Assembly (NCBI RefSeq): GCF_029278565.1 | Contig: NZ_CP119559.1 | Location: 434,001 to 498,000 of the forward strand | Source of the DNA: Haloarcula halophila | GTDB taxonomy: Archaea; Halobacteriota; Halobacteria; Halobacteriales; Haloarculaceae | Direction of reading: 5' to 3' | DNA length: 64,000 nucleotides | Shown: piece by piece, positions 15,714 to 24,529 of the stretch | How positions within the stretch are numbered: the stretch's first letter is position 1 | How the letters are laid out: each line of letters begins with the position of its first letter | Made by a program: the position numbers and the translations under genes | The notes under the pieces: generated by a model | Told to the model about the DNA's origin: nothing | Database searches by the model: none | Seen by the model: only the letters and a program-made list of their open reading frames with translations

Positions 15714-15859
15714 CCGCAGTTACCTACTCCTGTGACAACTGCTCTGTGACGATCGTCGAGCGGAACCCCGAACGAACAGATCTCTGCCCAGTCTGTCGGA
15801 CTGGTGGTGATCCGACAGACTACCCTCCGTTGAACGAGGAGCGAGGTGATTTCCGGTGA
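15710..15859 (+). CDS. 49-residue zinc-ribbon protein
   Basis: GTG start overlapping the previous stop. A C-x2-C (CDNC) and a second C-x2-C (CPVC) separated by about 17 residues give a complete four-cysteine ribbon. It is probably a DNA- or protein-binding microprotein of the provirus early region. Confidence 0.55.
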   Translation: MTAVTYSCDNCSVTIVERNPERTDLCPVCRTGGDPTDYPPLNEERGDFR

Positions 15860-16194
15860 CCGTCTGGTCCGCCTACCGTCACTATCGCTGTAATCGCTGC
15901 GGCGATGTCTGCATCAACCGCCTCGACACTGCAGCTGCTCGGAATAACTTCTGCCATCCCTGTGTTGACGATCTCCCTCATTCTCTCCTCGCTACACCAG
16001 CCGACACAAGCGAGCGAGTGGAGGGAGCGGCCCCCTCCCATGGGGGTCCGACTGACCGAGTGAGCGCAACCCCCCGAGCGGAGCGACGGGGGGAATCCCA
16101 ACGCGAAAGCCCGGCCGGAGGCCCGGAACGTGGGTGCGGTGGTGTGCAGTCGCTGATGGATGGCGTTCGTTCTCATTCTGCTTTCGATGAGTAG
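15856..16194 (+). CDS. Zinc-ribbon protein with low-complexity tail
   Basis: The 112-residue protein has an N-terminal ribbon (CNRCGDVCINRL with CHPC, residues 11-37). The last 65 residues are low complexity and coincide with strong GC hairpins (16031-16093), so DNA or RNA structure rather than protein may constrain that part. GTG start overlapping the previous stop; the stop TAG (16192-16194) lies within the first codons of the Rep gene, so translation is coupled. Confidence 0.55.
   Translation: MTVWSAYRHYRCNRCGDVCINRLDTAAARNNFCHPCVDDLPHSLLATPADTSERVEGAAPSHGGPTDRVSATPRAERRGESQRESPAGGPERGCGGVQSLMDGVRSHSAFDE
16031..16093. repeat. Strong GC hairpins just upstream of Rep (candidate replication origin)
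   Basis: CCCCC (16031-16035) pairs with GGGGG (16042-16046), and CCCCCC (16070-16075) pairs with GGGGGG (16088-16093) around a 12-base loop. Both lie about 95-155 bases before the start of the HUH initiator. Rolling-circle origins commonly have such a hairpin with the nick site in the loop next to rep. An attenuator role for the Rep message is an alternative. Confidence 0.4.
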
Positions 16195-18013
16195 TGGTGA
16201 ACCAACCTCCGGCGGCTCTCGGCACACCAACCAGAACAACTCTGTAACCCCGTCTCAGCCCGGTAACCCGCCGAACTCTGAACGCGAGTTACCCACGGTC
16301 GACGAACGGATGGCAGAGTTCTACGAGGAGTTTCCAGACCGGGCATCTCTCCCGCTAACTGAGACTCACGGCAGCTCCCTCCGTCGAGAATACACATGGG
16401 AGCGGCGAGAGGAATACCATAGTGAGCCGCTCCAAGATACGGAGAACGCAGTTTCAGGTTCTCAAGTCGTCTGGAGGAAACCTGTCACCTGGGCCGAAGC
16501 CGTCCGTCGAACTCTCGAAAACCACGAGGAGACACGCCGAACGACCATCAATTTAGAGTGTGGCCGTCCTTCCGATCCGGAGTATGCCGAGTTTTCGATC
16601 GACGCTGACAACCGATGGTTTGCTTCGTACCAACGACGCTACTACGCTCAGATGAAGGCGTGGCTCCGCGAGATCGTTGGTGGTGAACGTCCCTCCGGAG
16701 GCTTGTCCGAGGGCGCTTTTGATGATCCGCATATCGCGCTCGTGACACTGTCTGCTTCCAGCGTACCCGATACTGAGCGGGTTGGTCCGATCGATCACAT
16801 GGAGACGCGCCGTAGCTCTTGGTCCGACTGTTACCACACGCTTCGGAACACAATGCGATCACTCGGCCTCGATCTTGGTGACGGCTGGCAGTACGACCGT
16901 CGATCAGAGCCACACACTGGCGAACGTGGCGGCGGTCTAAATCACTGCTACGGGCATGATCATATTGTGATCGTCACCGACGGAGAGGTCACCCCGTCGG
17001 ACCTCCGGCCTGTCGTTGAGAAACACGTCGAGTCATGCGACTGGGCCGGTAAACAGGCTCACGAGCTACACAAAACAGACTGGGACGCGAACCGCGACGA
17101 TCTCGATACTGTGACGGTCAAACCAGCGTCGGAGGTCGACGATCTCGCGAACTACGTCGCGAGCTACTGCGGAATCCAACCGACGGATCTGCTTGAACGA
17201 TCCACGAAGTACATCGCTTGGGCCTCGGCTGTCACTGCGGCCAACGTGAAAACCGTCTCCCGGTCTGACGCGGCGAAACACGCGGCTGCGGCCGATGCCT
17301 GCAAACAGCGATACGAGTCTGATCGGTCCGACCAGGGAGTCGATCACGGCGAGTCGATCCTCCGAAGTGATCGCCGTGGATACGACTTCGAGTGTGCCTG
17401 TTGCGGGTCGCCCCACGGAATCGACCAGTCGCACGACACACTCACAGCGGCCCGGACGGCAGCGAAACCTGTCGCTGATGGTGGTGTCGATACAGCTGAA
17501 AAACTCCGCCGAGCGTGGCCGTCGGCTCGTGCAGCTGCAACGATCGGAGAAGGACCGACTCGCAAACAGTGGCGACATCGTATCGAGAACTATCTCGAAC
17601 GGTATCCCGACGCATCAATCCCGCAGATTCGCGGTGCGCTCGATCTCCCTCATCGTGCCGAGACAGTAATCGAAGAGGTCGCTGCTGGCATAGACCGTAC
17701 AGAGGTACACTCGTTCCACGCTGGTCCTGAGTGGCATGTCAAATCGGTCACCGTCGGAGAAGAGGAGTATCCTGCTTCCTCAGGGAACGGTGTCGACATG
17801 GTCGAGACGATCATGCCCGTCGAGCGGCTTCTCGAAGAGACGAAGCTCGGAGACGACGGGAATGAAGCGACGTGCTGGCGCTGTGAGCGGACTGATGTTC
17901 ATATGTATCGAGGGAGAGCGATGGCTGGTTATCTTCTGAAACATGATATTGTCCACCCTCGTGCTGTCGACGAAGTTGTCACTGCTGTGCGTGGACCCTT
18001 AGCGGAGGATTGA
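16187..18013 (+). CDS. HUH-type rolling-circle replication initiator (Rep)
   Basis: The 608-residue protein starts at ATG 16187, which overlaps the previous stop region. Rolling-circle motif 1 is HIALVTLSAS (182-191), motif 2 is the metal-binding His257-Asp-His259 followed by IVIV, and motif 3 is Tyr323-x3-Tyr327 (NYVASYCG). Two tyrosines suggest the replicon-type mechanism. The C-terminal third adds a CACCGSPHG metal site, a helical HTH-like region (about 450-500) and CWRCERTDVHM, absent from minimal Rep proteins. It would nick the viral origin to start replication of the excised circle. Confidence 0.8.
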   Translation: MSSGEPTSGGSRHTNQNNSVTPSQPGNPPNSERELPTVDERMAEFYEEFPDRASLPLTETHGSSLRREYTWERREEYHSEPLQDTENAVSGSQVVWRKPVTWAEAVRRTLENHEETRRTTINLECGRPSDPEYAEFSIDADNRWFASYQRRYYAQMKAWLREIVGGERPSGGLSEGAFDDPHIALVTLSASSVPDTERVGPIDHMETRRSSWSDCYHTLRNTMRSLGLDLGDGWQYDRRSEPHTGERGGGLNHCYGHDHIVIVTDGEVTPSDLRPVVEKHVESCDWAGKQAHELHKTDWDANRDDLDTVTVKPASEVDDLANYVASYCGIQPTDLLERSTKYIAWASAVTAANVKTVSRSDAAKHAAAADACKQRYESDRSDQGVDHGESILRSDRRGYDFECACCGSPHGIDQSHDTLTAARTAAKPVADGGVDTAEKLRRAWPSARAAATIGEGPTRKQWRHRIENYLERYPDASIPQIRGALDLPHRAETVIEEVAAGIDRTEVHSFHAGPEWHVKSVTVGEEEYPASSGNGVDMVETIMPVERLLEETKLGDDGNEATCWRCERTDVHMYRGRAMAGYLLKHDIVHPRAVDEVVTAVRGPLAED

Positions 18014-18018
18014 AATGG

Positions 18019-18054
18019 TATATAAAAGTTACTCACGGCCCATCTCTTTTATAA
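18019..18054 (+). promoter_or_regulatory. TATA boxes of the structural operon
   Basis: TTTTATAA at 18047-18054 lies 26-33 bases before ATG 18080, matching a leaderless archaeal transcript. A second TATATAAAA lies at 18019-18027 just after the rep stop. Together they mark the start of a late or structural operon separate from the early genes. Confidence 0.6.
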
Positions 18055-18079
18055 CACATCTAGTATTTGTCATTGTATC

Positions 18080-18409
18080 ATGTCTGCCAACGATACCCCA
18101 TCGTGGGACGACCTCGATACGGTCGAGGTCTCTAACGACAACGACGGTAGCGATTGGATAGAACTCGAACCGGGCGAAGAGATCACCGGCCAGATTACGG
18201 CTTTCAATCCACTGGCGAGCTACAACGGCGTGGTGGAGATTGACGGCCGTCCATACCGGCTCAACTCGACCATGCGTAAGCAGATCGTCGCTGGTCTGGT
18301 TAAAGGTGCTAACATTGGTATCCGGAAATCCGAAGACACGGAGACTTTCGAAAACGACGACGGCGAAGAGCAGGAGTACAACCCGCGTGAGGTGGCGGTC
18401 CAGCGATGA
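18080..18409 (+). CDS. Small acidic protein, first gene of the structural operon
   Basis: The 109-residue protein has a disordered acidic start (DDLDTVEVSNDNDGSDW) followed by a beta-rich core (IELEPGEEITGQITAF, GVVEIDGRPYRL) that could be an OB-like barrel. A single-stranded DNA-binding role would suit rolling-circle replication, but no diagnostic residues are seen. The stop overlaps the VP3-like start (ATGA). Confidence 0.65.
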   Translation: MSANDTPSWDDLDTVEVSNDNDGSDWIELEPGEEITGQITAFNPLASYNGVVEIDGRPYRLNSTMRKQIVAGLVKGANIGIRKSEDTETFENDDGEEQEYNPREVAVQR

Positions 18410-18798
18410 GCTACTACAACTCGTCGTTCCTCTCGGATTACGCGAACATCCGGACGATCCCGGCCACGCTCTCAGTGGCGTTCATCATGGCGTCACTCTA
18501 CCAGTTCGGCGGAGTCAGTACGATCGATCTCGTGTGGTTCGGCTACACGCTCTCGACCTCGCACTCGCTACTGGTTTCGCTTGGCGCGTTCGCCGTCGCG
18601 TTCGCCAGCTCGGAGACGAAGAGCTTCGAGTACTACCGGAGCTGGGAACAGGTGGCGATCTTCGCCGGTCCCGCCGTGATCCTGATGTACGAGTTCTTCC
18701 CCGGATTCGGTAACCTGCTCGCACAGCTCGGTGATCCGCTGGGAATGCAAATCGCCTTCCTCGCGACCATCATCTCGTGGTCGGTCGCAGTCCAGTGA
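18406..18798 (+). CDS. VP3-like internal membrane protein of the virion
   Basis: The 130-residue protein has four membrane helices at about 17-36, 43-65, 78-98 and 110-129 with short loops. Pleolipovirus VP3 proteins have this size, four spans and position immediately before the spike, and coat the inner face of the lipid vesicle. Start overlaps the previous stop; eleven bases separate it from the spike gene. Assignment rests on topology and synteny. Confidence 0.72.
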   Translation: MSYYNSSFLSDYANIRTIPATLSVAFIMASLYQFGGVSTIDLVWFGYTLSTSHSLLVSLGAFAVAFASSETKSFEYYRSWEQVAIFAGPAVILMYEFFPGFGNLLAQLGDPLGMQIAFLATIISWSVAVQ

Positions 18799-18809
18799 GG
18801 TAGTTACGC

Positions 18810-20915
18810 ATGACCCGTATTTTCCGCGTGCTGACTGCACTCCTGGTAGTTGCATCGGCCCTGGTCGGCGCTGTCGGTCCGGCTGCTGCCGTTCCCTCGG
18901 ATGCCGGCACCGAAACCTGGACTCTATCACCATCGAGTTATCTGTCGATATCCTTCGATGGATCGGATGACGGGAGCCAACGGACTGCCCATATCACCGT
19001 CGAGAACGACACGCACACCATAGTAGACAAGACGGTCCCCGAGGACTACCGCACATATACGCTCGACGTATCTGACTCTAAACCCGTCGATGTGACAGTC
19101 ACGTCAGCAGAGATTAATGAGGTGACAGTCGGGACGGCAAGCGCCCACCACTGGAAACTCGACGATCCCGCACTCGATACCCCCGAGTCCACAGACAGTG
19201 GTATCCCTCAGTACGAGTTTGAAGGGGTCAACATGGCGAAAGTCGATCTTTCCGAGGTCGACTCCGAAGCCACTGTGACCGTCTCGACCTGGGGAGTCCC
19301 GTCGAAGGACGGCCGGTTTGTCCTCGCTCGGGAGACATATTCCGCGTCTGAAGACGGCGTTCTGTTCAAAAACGGCGGAGCGTACGAATCCTATAACATC
19401 TCCGTCGACGTGGAGAACCCGGATGGGACCGGAGAACCCGAGTTCGAGAACTTCGGGGACTTAAATAGAAATCTGAATTACCCGACTATCGGCGTCACAG
19501 GCGGTGACGACGACATGCAGTGTGATCCATCGGATCGCCTCATGCAGTCGGTCAACCCGTGGGCCACTGTTGTCGACTGTACTCCTAACCCTGGAACTAT
19601 CGGCTCTGTAGACACTTCTGGCCTCGACGCACAGCAGGTTAAGACTGATATTTATAGTTCTGCTACCGCTGTCAAGTCCAGTACTGAAAACTACCACACC
19701 ACCCAAAACAATCATCTCCAGGACACCGCCACTAAAGCTAGGATTCTCGGGAAACAGGCTTATATTCGCGCTCTCAATAACGGAAGTTCAGAATCAGTTG
19801 CACGACTAGAGGCTAAGGACGCAGTTCAGGACTACTATGCCACAAAACAGAAAAATATCATTTCCCAATGGGAGACACAGGTAATTCACGGGAAAGGTCT
19901 GGCTTCTGTCGCCAAAAATGAAAGCGAAATCAGTGATAATTACGCGTCTCGGATCGCGGGTGAGTGGCAAGGTTCTCTCTCTCACCCCACTCCGGTCCCC
20001 GTTGGCTACGGTGACACAACAACGTCGATAACGCTGGCAAATGGAGAAACAATGTCTGTACTTGCCCTCGACGTGAGGGTATCCTACAAAACTCCAGTCT
20101 CCACTACGGAATGGGATAACAAGACGGTCGGACCCACAACAACCTCCTGGGTTATTGAACCCCAAGGCGATAGTGTCGTTGTAAAAGGTGCTGAAGTAAA
20201 GAGGCCAAATAGTGACTACAACAACCTCAGATACATAGATTTCGACACCTACGCAAATCTTTGGTCGGAAATTGAGAGTCAAAACACACAGATACAAAAC
20301 GAGATGGATACTCTGGTCAATAACACCTACGACTCCTACCAGAGTGGAGATATTAATAATTCGGACCTATACGACCCCTACGTTAGCGCCAGTCGATCTC
20401 CCGGCGACGACTTCCAAACCTGGGTCGCCGGCCAGCTGGTCATGTCCGGCCAGGGAGTCCCCGATAACTTCTCGACTCTCGGCGCGTTCAACATCACCAC
20501 CGAAAACGGGAATCAGTACACCGGAATCCTCACCAGCCCGGAGAACCCTCCGAGCGGGCAGTTCGAGGTGAACAGGACATACAACCCCGACAACATCAAC
20601 GGTACCCAGTATGTCATTCTGAGCGAACGGTACGAAACACTTGAATCGAACTTCACGATTCACGAGATTCGGACGGTCAACAACCAGACTCGCCAGAACG
20701 TCACCATCGAGAAAACGACCTACGAGACCGCGAACGTCTCTGCCCTCAAGAAGGAGATCGAACGGCTCCAGGAGTTCCGCGCTGAACAGGAAGCTCGCGA
20801 GAACAACCTCGACGACGGTGCCGGTGGTGGAATCATCGGCTCCGGTGGCAACTCTGCGATGCTCCTGGTCCTGGCTGGTGCCGTGGTCGCTCTGATCTTG
20901 GCTGGAGGTGACTGA
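18810..20915 (+). CDS. VP4-like spike protein, unusually long
   Basis: The 701-residue protein has a signal peptide (MTRIFRVLTALLVVASALVG, cleavage about residue 27), an acidic ectodomain with many N-x-S/T sequons, a coiled coil at about 642-669 (ALKKEIERLQEFRAEQEA), a glycine-rich hinge and a C-terminal membrane anchor (682-698). That is the pleolipovirus spike plan, in which VP4 binds the host and drives fusion. Known spikes are roughly 500-550 residues, so the middle region (with DNA of lower GC, about 19450-20350) may contain an inserted domain. The C-terminal part overlaps the next ATG. Confidence 0.75.
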   Translation: MTRIFRVLTALLVVASALVGAVGPAAAVPSDAGTETWTLSPSSYLSISFDGSDDGSQRTAHITVENDTHTIVDKTVPEDYRTYTLDVSDSKPVDVTVTSAEINEVTVGTASAHHWKLDDPALDTPESTDSGIPQYEFEGVNMAKVDLSEVDSEATVTVSTWGVPSKDGRFVLARETYSASEDGVLFKNGGAYESYNISVDVENPDGTGEPEFENFGDLNRNLNYPTIGVTGGDDDMQCDPSDRLMQSVNPWATVVDCTPNPGTIGSVDTSGLDAQQVKTDIYSSATAVKSSTENYHTTQNNHLQDTATKARILGKQAYIRALNNGSSESVARLEAKDAVQDYYATKQKNIISQWETQVIHGKGLASVAKNESEISDNYASRIAGEWQGSLSHPTPVPVGYGDTTTSITLANGETMSVLALDVRVSYKTPVSTTEWDNKTVGPTTTSWVIEPQGDSVVVKGAEVKRPNSDYNNLRYIDFDTYANLWSEIESQNTQIQNEMDTLVNNTYDSYQSGDINNSDLYDPYVSASRSPGDDFQTWVAGQLVMSGQGVPDNFSTLGAFNITTENGNQYTGILTSPENPPSGQFEVNRTYNPDNINGTQYVILSERYETLESNFTIHEIRTVNNQTRQNVTIEKTTYETANVSALKKEIERLQEFRAEQEARENNLDDGAGGGIIGSGGNSAMLLVLAGAVVALILAGGD

Positions 20916-21058
20916 TGCTCTACCGGCTCCTTCCCATCCGCCAGGTCGTCGTCTTCGGTGTCATCCTGATCGGATTGTACGCGATCGGCGTCGATCTCGT
21001 GACACCGGCGCTCGACTGGCTCGGCTCCCAGCTCAGTACCCACGCCCTGCCGTGGTGA
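20915..21058 (+). CDS. ORF5-like small membrane protein
   Basis: The 47-residue protein overlaps the spike stop (TGATG). One hydrophobic helix (VVVFGVILIGLYAIGVDLV) is followed by an amphipathic tail. Pleolipoviruses carry a similarly small frame between VP4 and ORF6. Role in the virion or in assembly is unknown. Confidence 0.55.
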   Translation: MLYRLLPIRQVVVFGVILIGLYAIGVDLVTPALDWLGSQLSTHALPW

Positions 21059-21078
21059 CCTAACCGCGTTTTCCACCC

Positions 21079-21636
21079 ATGATTCGACGATTCGCACTCC
21101 TGTTGATAGTCGCCTGTAGCATCGCCCTCGTTCCCACCGTCGGAGCGCAAGAAACGACCTCGACCCCGACGCCGACAGCGAACGGGACCGCCAACGTGAC
21201 CGCGCCGGCCCAGGCCCCGGCTGCCGAGCTGGTCGTCGACGACGATCTCGTCGTGACCGATTACCGCTACCAGGACGGTGAAATGGTTATTACCTTCTGG
21301 AGCAGCCAGTACAAGGCCGTCAACATCGCGCCCGCAGCTGGGCAATCCTCCGCTGGTACGGTGAGCTTCGAGGCCGCTGTCGTCGACGCTGATCGGAAAA
21401 CAACCGTCCGTGTCGCCTCGCCCAGCGGCGTCACGCTCTGGACGGACAAGTCGATCGAGAACCAGCGGTTCCACTACCTCCGCAAACCGAGTACGTTCTT
21501 CGTCTCCGGTCCCTGGAGTGGGTCCGACGTTCGTGATGCTGGCCTCGGCGGCGCGATCGGTGTCGCCTTCGCCTGTCTGTACTACGCCGTCGCGGCGAAG
21601 ATCGGCGCTGCTGAACGAGGTGAGCGCGTCGCATGA
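21079..21636 (+). CDS. ORF6-like secreted/membrane protein
   Basis: The 185-residue protein has a signal peptide (1-23, ending PTVGA), a Thr/Pro/Asn-rich glycosylation-prone linker, a beta domain (50-140) and a C-terminal membrane helix (about 153-173). It matches the conserved pleolipoviral ORF6 position; that protein is thought to work with ORF7 and VP8 in assembly or egress, with no proven function. The stop overlaps the next start (ATGA). Confidence 0.66.
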   Translation: MIRRFALLLIVACSIALVPTVGAQETTSTPTPTANGTANVTAPAQAPAAELVVDDDLVVTDYRYQDGEMVITFWSSQYKAVNIAPAAGQSSAGTVSFEAAVVDADRKTTVRVASPSGVTLWTDKSIENQRFHYLRKPSTFFVSGPWSGSDVRDAGLGGAIGVAFACLYYAVAAKIGAAERGERVA

Positions 21637-22487
21637 CCGAGGACGGCCCGCCAGTCGACACCGACCTCGACCGCGATCGTGCCGAGTTGCACCAGCAGGC
21701 CGACGTTGGCCGTGATCACTCCCGACTCTACCGGCTGTTCGCGTGGCTCGCTGACAACGCGCTGCTCGTCGGTGGTGTACTCGGCTTAGTGATCTTCGCC
21801 GTGGCCGCTGTGATCGGCGTCGATATTCCCCGCAACGTCCGTATCATCGGCCTGAGTGGACTGATCAGTCTCGTCTTCCTCGGTCGGCCGACTGGCAAGA
21901 AAGTCCGCTCGATGCTGTGGGACCCGAATTACATCTGGATCGTCGACGTCGACGCTCGCGTCCTGGAGGGCGGCATCTTCCACATGCCTGCCCAGCGGTT
22001 CCAACAGTGGACAGTCACCGAGGGATCACTCGACTGGGTGAGTCCGAACCTCGCGTTCGGTAAACAGGTCGATCTCGTAGAACAGACCGTTGAAGGCACC
22101 TGGCGCGGTACCCTCTCCGATCGGGAGCTGATGCGTGCGATCCAGGCCGTCGAGGAATGTCGCGGCCAGCTCGAAGAGGATGCGAAGCGTGGCTTCGCGA
22201 TCGAGTCCCAGGCGTTCACCATCGTCCGCAATGCTACCCGGAAGGCCGTGTTCCGAATCGTCGAGACCTTCGAGAACGGAACTCTCCCCGACGAAGGCGA
22301 GTCGATCACCGAGGAGATCGACGGCGCTGTCGAACGGTTCGGACTCGAACGACTCATTCGCCATGCAGAGACCGACGACTCGCCCGAGTCCGACGTGCCG
22401 GGTGTCTCGGTCAACATCGACCAGGCGACCGACGACGCGGTTGAGGAAGCGATCGAGGACGCCACGGAGGTCTCCGGCGATGACTGA
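21633..22487 (+). CDS. ORF7-like membrane protein
   Basis: The 284-residue protein has an acidic N-terminus, two membrane helices (about 41-61 and 67-85) and a 190-residue cytosolic domain with strand-rich (IWIVDVDARVLEGGIFHMP) then helical parts and an acidic tail. It fits the conserved ORF7 of pleolipoviruses, next to the VP8 NTPase. It may be the membrane receptor for that NTPase; this is inference from adjacency and topology. Confidence 0.66.
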   Translation: MTEDGPPVDTDLDRDRAELHQQADVGRDHSRLYRLFAWLADNALLVGGVLGLVIFAVAAVIGVDIPRNVRIIGLSGLISLVFLGRPTGKKVRSMLWDPNYIWIVDVDARVLEGGIFHMPAQRFQQWTVTEGSLDWVSPNLAFGKQVDLVEQTVEGTWRGTLSDRELMRAIQAVEECRGQLEEDAKRGFAIESQAFTIVRNATRKAVFRIVETFENGTLPDEGESITEEIDGAVERFGLERLIRHAETDDSPESDVPGVSVNIDQATDDAVEEAIEDATEVSGDD

Positions 22488-22572
22488 AGCCGTCGAGATT
22501 GTCCTGGCGTTCACGCTCGCGATCGTCGTTTCTGCTGTCTGGCTGCACCTCTGGAGGCTTGGGTACGCATGA
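22480..22572 (+). CDS. 30-residue membrane peptide
   Basis: ATG 22480 overlaps the end of the ORF7-like gene, and its stop overlaps the VP8-like start (ATGA). The peptide has a single hydrophobic span (IVLAFTLAIVVSAVWLHLW). Coupled overlaps at both ends support translation. Confidence 0.45.
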   Translation: MTEAVEIVLAFTLAIVVSAVWLHLWRLGYA

Positions 22573-23570
22573 GCGAGAGCGTCGACGAGCACCTGCTTAC
22601 GGCGGCGAAGCTCTACGAACAGGTCCGTGGCGAGATGGACGGCGACGACCGGCTGCTTCCGCACACCGGCGTCGTCGAGGACAGCCGCCACCGGACGGCG
22701 CTGTCGTTCGTCGAGACTGCCATGCGAGAAACTGACCGGTCACCGGCCGGTAGTTCGACGTTCGAGGGTACCCAACTCGGCGACGTACTCGCCTCGAAGT
22801 TCCTCACCGACACCGCGACCGAAGCCGTCGCCCAGGGCAACGGCTCGGTCATGTCCCACATCGTCGGCGTGACCGAGCAGGATCTCGACGCCTCCGCGCT
22901 GCGGCTCCCGATGATGCTCCTGGACGAGATCGAGAACAACGGCGCTCCGGCGTTCGTCACTGCTGCCGGGAACCCGAACACTGGCAAGACGAACACGGCC
23001 ATCCTCCTGATCCAGCTCCGTGCGCTCGACCTCGACGACCTTCTCGTACTCTCGAACGTGCGTTCCTGGGACGCGACGGATATCGTCGTCACCTCGGCGC
23101 ACGACCTCGCCGTGCAGCTGCTCGAACATCGTGACCAACCGAAGGCCATCCTGATCGACGAAGGATCGACGCACTTCGACGCTCGAACGAACCGGCGCGA
23201 GGTGGCCGAACAGTACACGCCACTGGCGAAGCGGTACGCGAAGCTCGGTGTCGACATGGAGGCCGTCGTTGTCCACACCGGCAAGGACCTCCATCCCGAG
23301 CGAAAGCGACTCTCGACGCTGGCGCTCTACAAGGCTGCGAAGAAATCAGGCGAGTTCTTCGAGACGTGGCCCGCTGACGCTGACGCGCCGACCGATCGGC
23401 TGTTCGGTGGGAGTCTCGAAGAGATCGAGAAGGCTGTTGGCTATGATCCCGACGACGCCGCGCCCTGGGCGTGGAATCTTCGAGCTGGACTGTTCGAGCA
23501 AGATGTCGAGTGGTCCCAGCTCCTCGATCTGCTTCGTGACAAGGGTCCCGATACGGACGGTGACCGATGA
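22569..23570 (+). CDS. VP8-like P-loop NTPase
   Basis: The 333-residue protein has Walker A GNPNTGKT at 134-141 and Walker B AILIDEG at 193-199. Conserved charged residues follow (HFDARTNRREV). Pleolipovirus VP8 is a P-loop NTPase encoded at this position and is suspected to power assembly or genome incorporation. It closes the conserved core block. A gap of about 140 bases and a sharp drop in GC follow. Confidence 0.74.
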   Translation: MSESVDEHLLTAAKLYEQVRGEMDGDDRLLPHTGVVEDSRHRTALSFVETAMRETDRSPAGSSTFEGTQLGDVLASKFLTDTATEAVAQGNGSVMSHIVGVTEQDLDASALRLPMMLLDEIENNGAPAFVTAAGNPNTGKTNTAILLIQLRALDLDDLLVLSNVRSWDATDIVVTSAHDLAVQLLEHRDQPKAILIDEGSTHFDARTNRREVAEQYTPLAKRYAKLGVDMEAVVVHTGKDLHPERKRLSTLALYKAAKKSGEFFETWPADADAPTDRLFGGSLEEIEKAVGYDPDDAAPWAWNLRAGLFEQDVEWSQLLDLLRDKGPDTDGDR

Positions 23571-23707
23571 GTAGGCTGCGTTAGATCCTCTGGTTAGGCT
23601 GGTCAACTGGTCGAATCGGTCCTGTCCCTCGTTATGAAGGAATTCGCGGAGTGTATCCTGCTATTAATGTATCTAAAAGAAAGATATTACACATCTTCAC
23701 TAACAAG

Positions 23708-24529
23708 ATGTACCGGGACAAGAGAATGCGAATACTTGGTACTGTAATTCTTTCTTTAATATTCATTCTAGGATTTTGTATGATGAGTGTATCAACTTAC
23801 AAGTTTTTTAATGGTGGAGTCAGTCTATTGTTGTTCTCTTTCGCAGTACTTGGATTTGGCCTCGTCTCGGTCCCTCTACTGTTATTTCTAAAAGAACAGG
23901 CAAATGTAACCGAAATAACCATTCGAGACAAAGAATATTCAATTGGCGCTCATTCTGGTGAACAAGACACTGATAATGAATTAGATAAAATAGAAAACAT
24001 CCGTCCACTTCTTGAGGAAATATCAGAACACATCAGAATACAAGAACAAAAATATGAGGAAGTACAATATGACACCCATATCCAATTTGTGATGAATGAA
24101 TTGAGCAGACAATTAGCAATTAATGAATACACACAGTCCGCAGGCGAAAGCCATGATCTGAGGGTTGTGCGATACCGTAATAATCGTGTCACAGCACATG
24201 CGGAAAAGGAATTGGATCTTCCGAAAGGGCTTGAGTTTCTGATACTATCAGATGACGATGAAAACTCAAATGTGAATGGTAGAATTGGTAAGGCTGAATT
24301 AGTCGAAAATAACAGTACTGACGGCGATCTTTTTGAATTTGAAGTCTTAGAGTGGAAAAGTGATGATCAGGACTGGCAGATTGATGCACAGTCAGATCTA
24401 TCCCAGGGCCATGCTCGGATGAGAGTTATAAATCATGACGTGATAGATATGGATACAAGCAAACTCGAAATCGCCATCGAATGTCTTGAAAAAATGAAAC
24501 GACAAAGTGAGGTCGAGTATGGAACCTAA
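23708..24529 (+). CDS. AT-rich cargo gene 1: two-span membrane protein with cytosolic domain
   Basis: From ATG 23708 the protein has 273 residues (a GTG at 23651 would add 19). A TATA-like AGATATTA (23682-23689) lies 19-26 bases before the ATG, supporting this start and a promoter of its own. Two membrane helices (about 8-29 and 37-61) are followed by a helical segment with charged repeats (about 80-140) and a beta-rich C-terminal domain. The DNA is far more AT-rich than the viral genes. It overlaps the next gene, so the pair is an operon. Two-span proteins with cytosolic sensors are common effectors in defence systems; here the role is unknown. Confidence 0.68.
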   Translation: MYRDKRMRILGTVILSLIFILGFCMMSVSTYKFFNGGVSLLLFSFAVLGFGLVSVPLLLFLKEQANVTEITIRDKEYSIGAHSGEQDTDNELDKIENIRPLLEEISEHIRIQEQKYEEVQYDTHIQFVMNELSRQLAINEYTQSAGESHDLRVVRYRNNRVTAHAEKELDLPKGLEFLILSDDDENSNVNGRIGKAELVENNSTDGDLFEFEVLEWKSDDQDWQIDAQSDLSQGHARMRVINHDVIDMDTSKLEIAIECLEKMKRQSEVEYGT

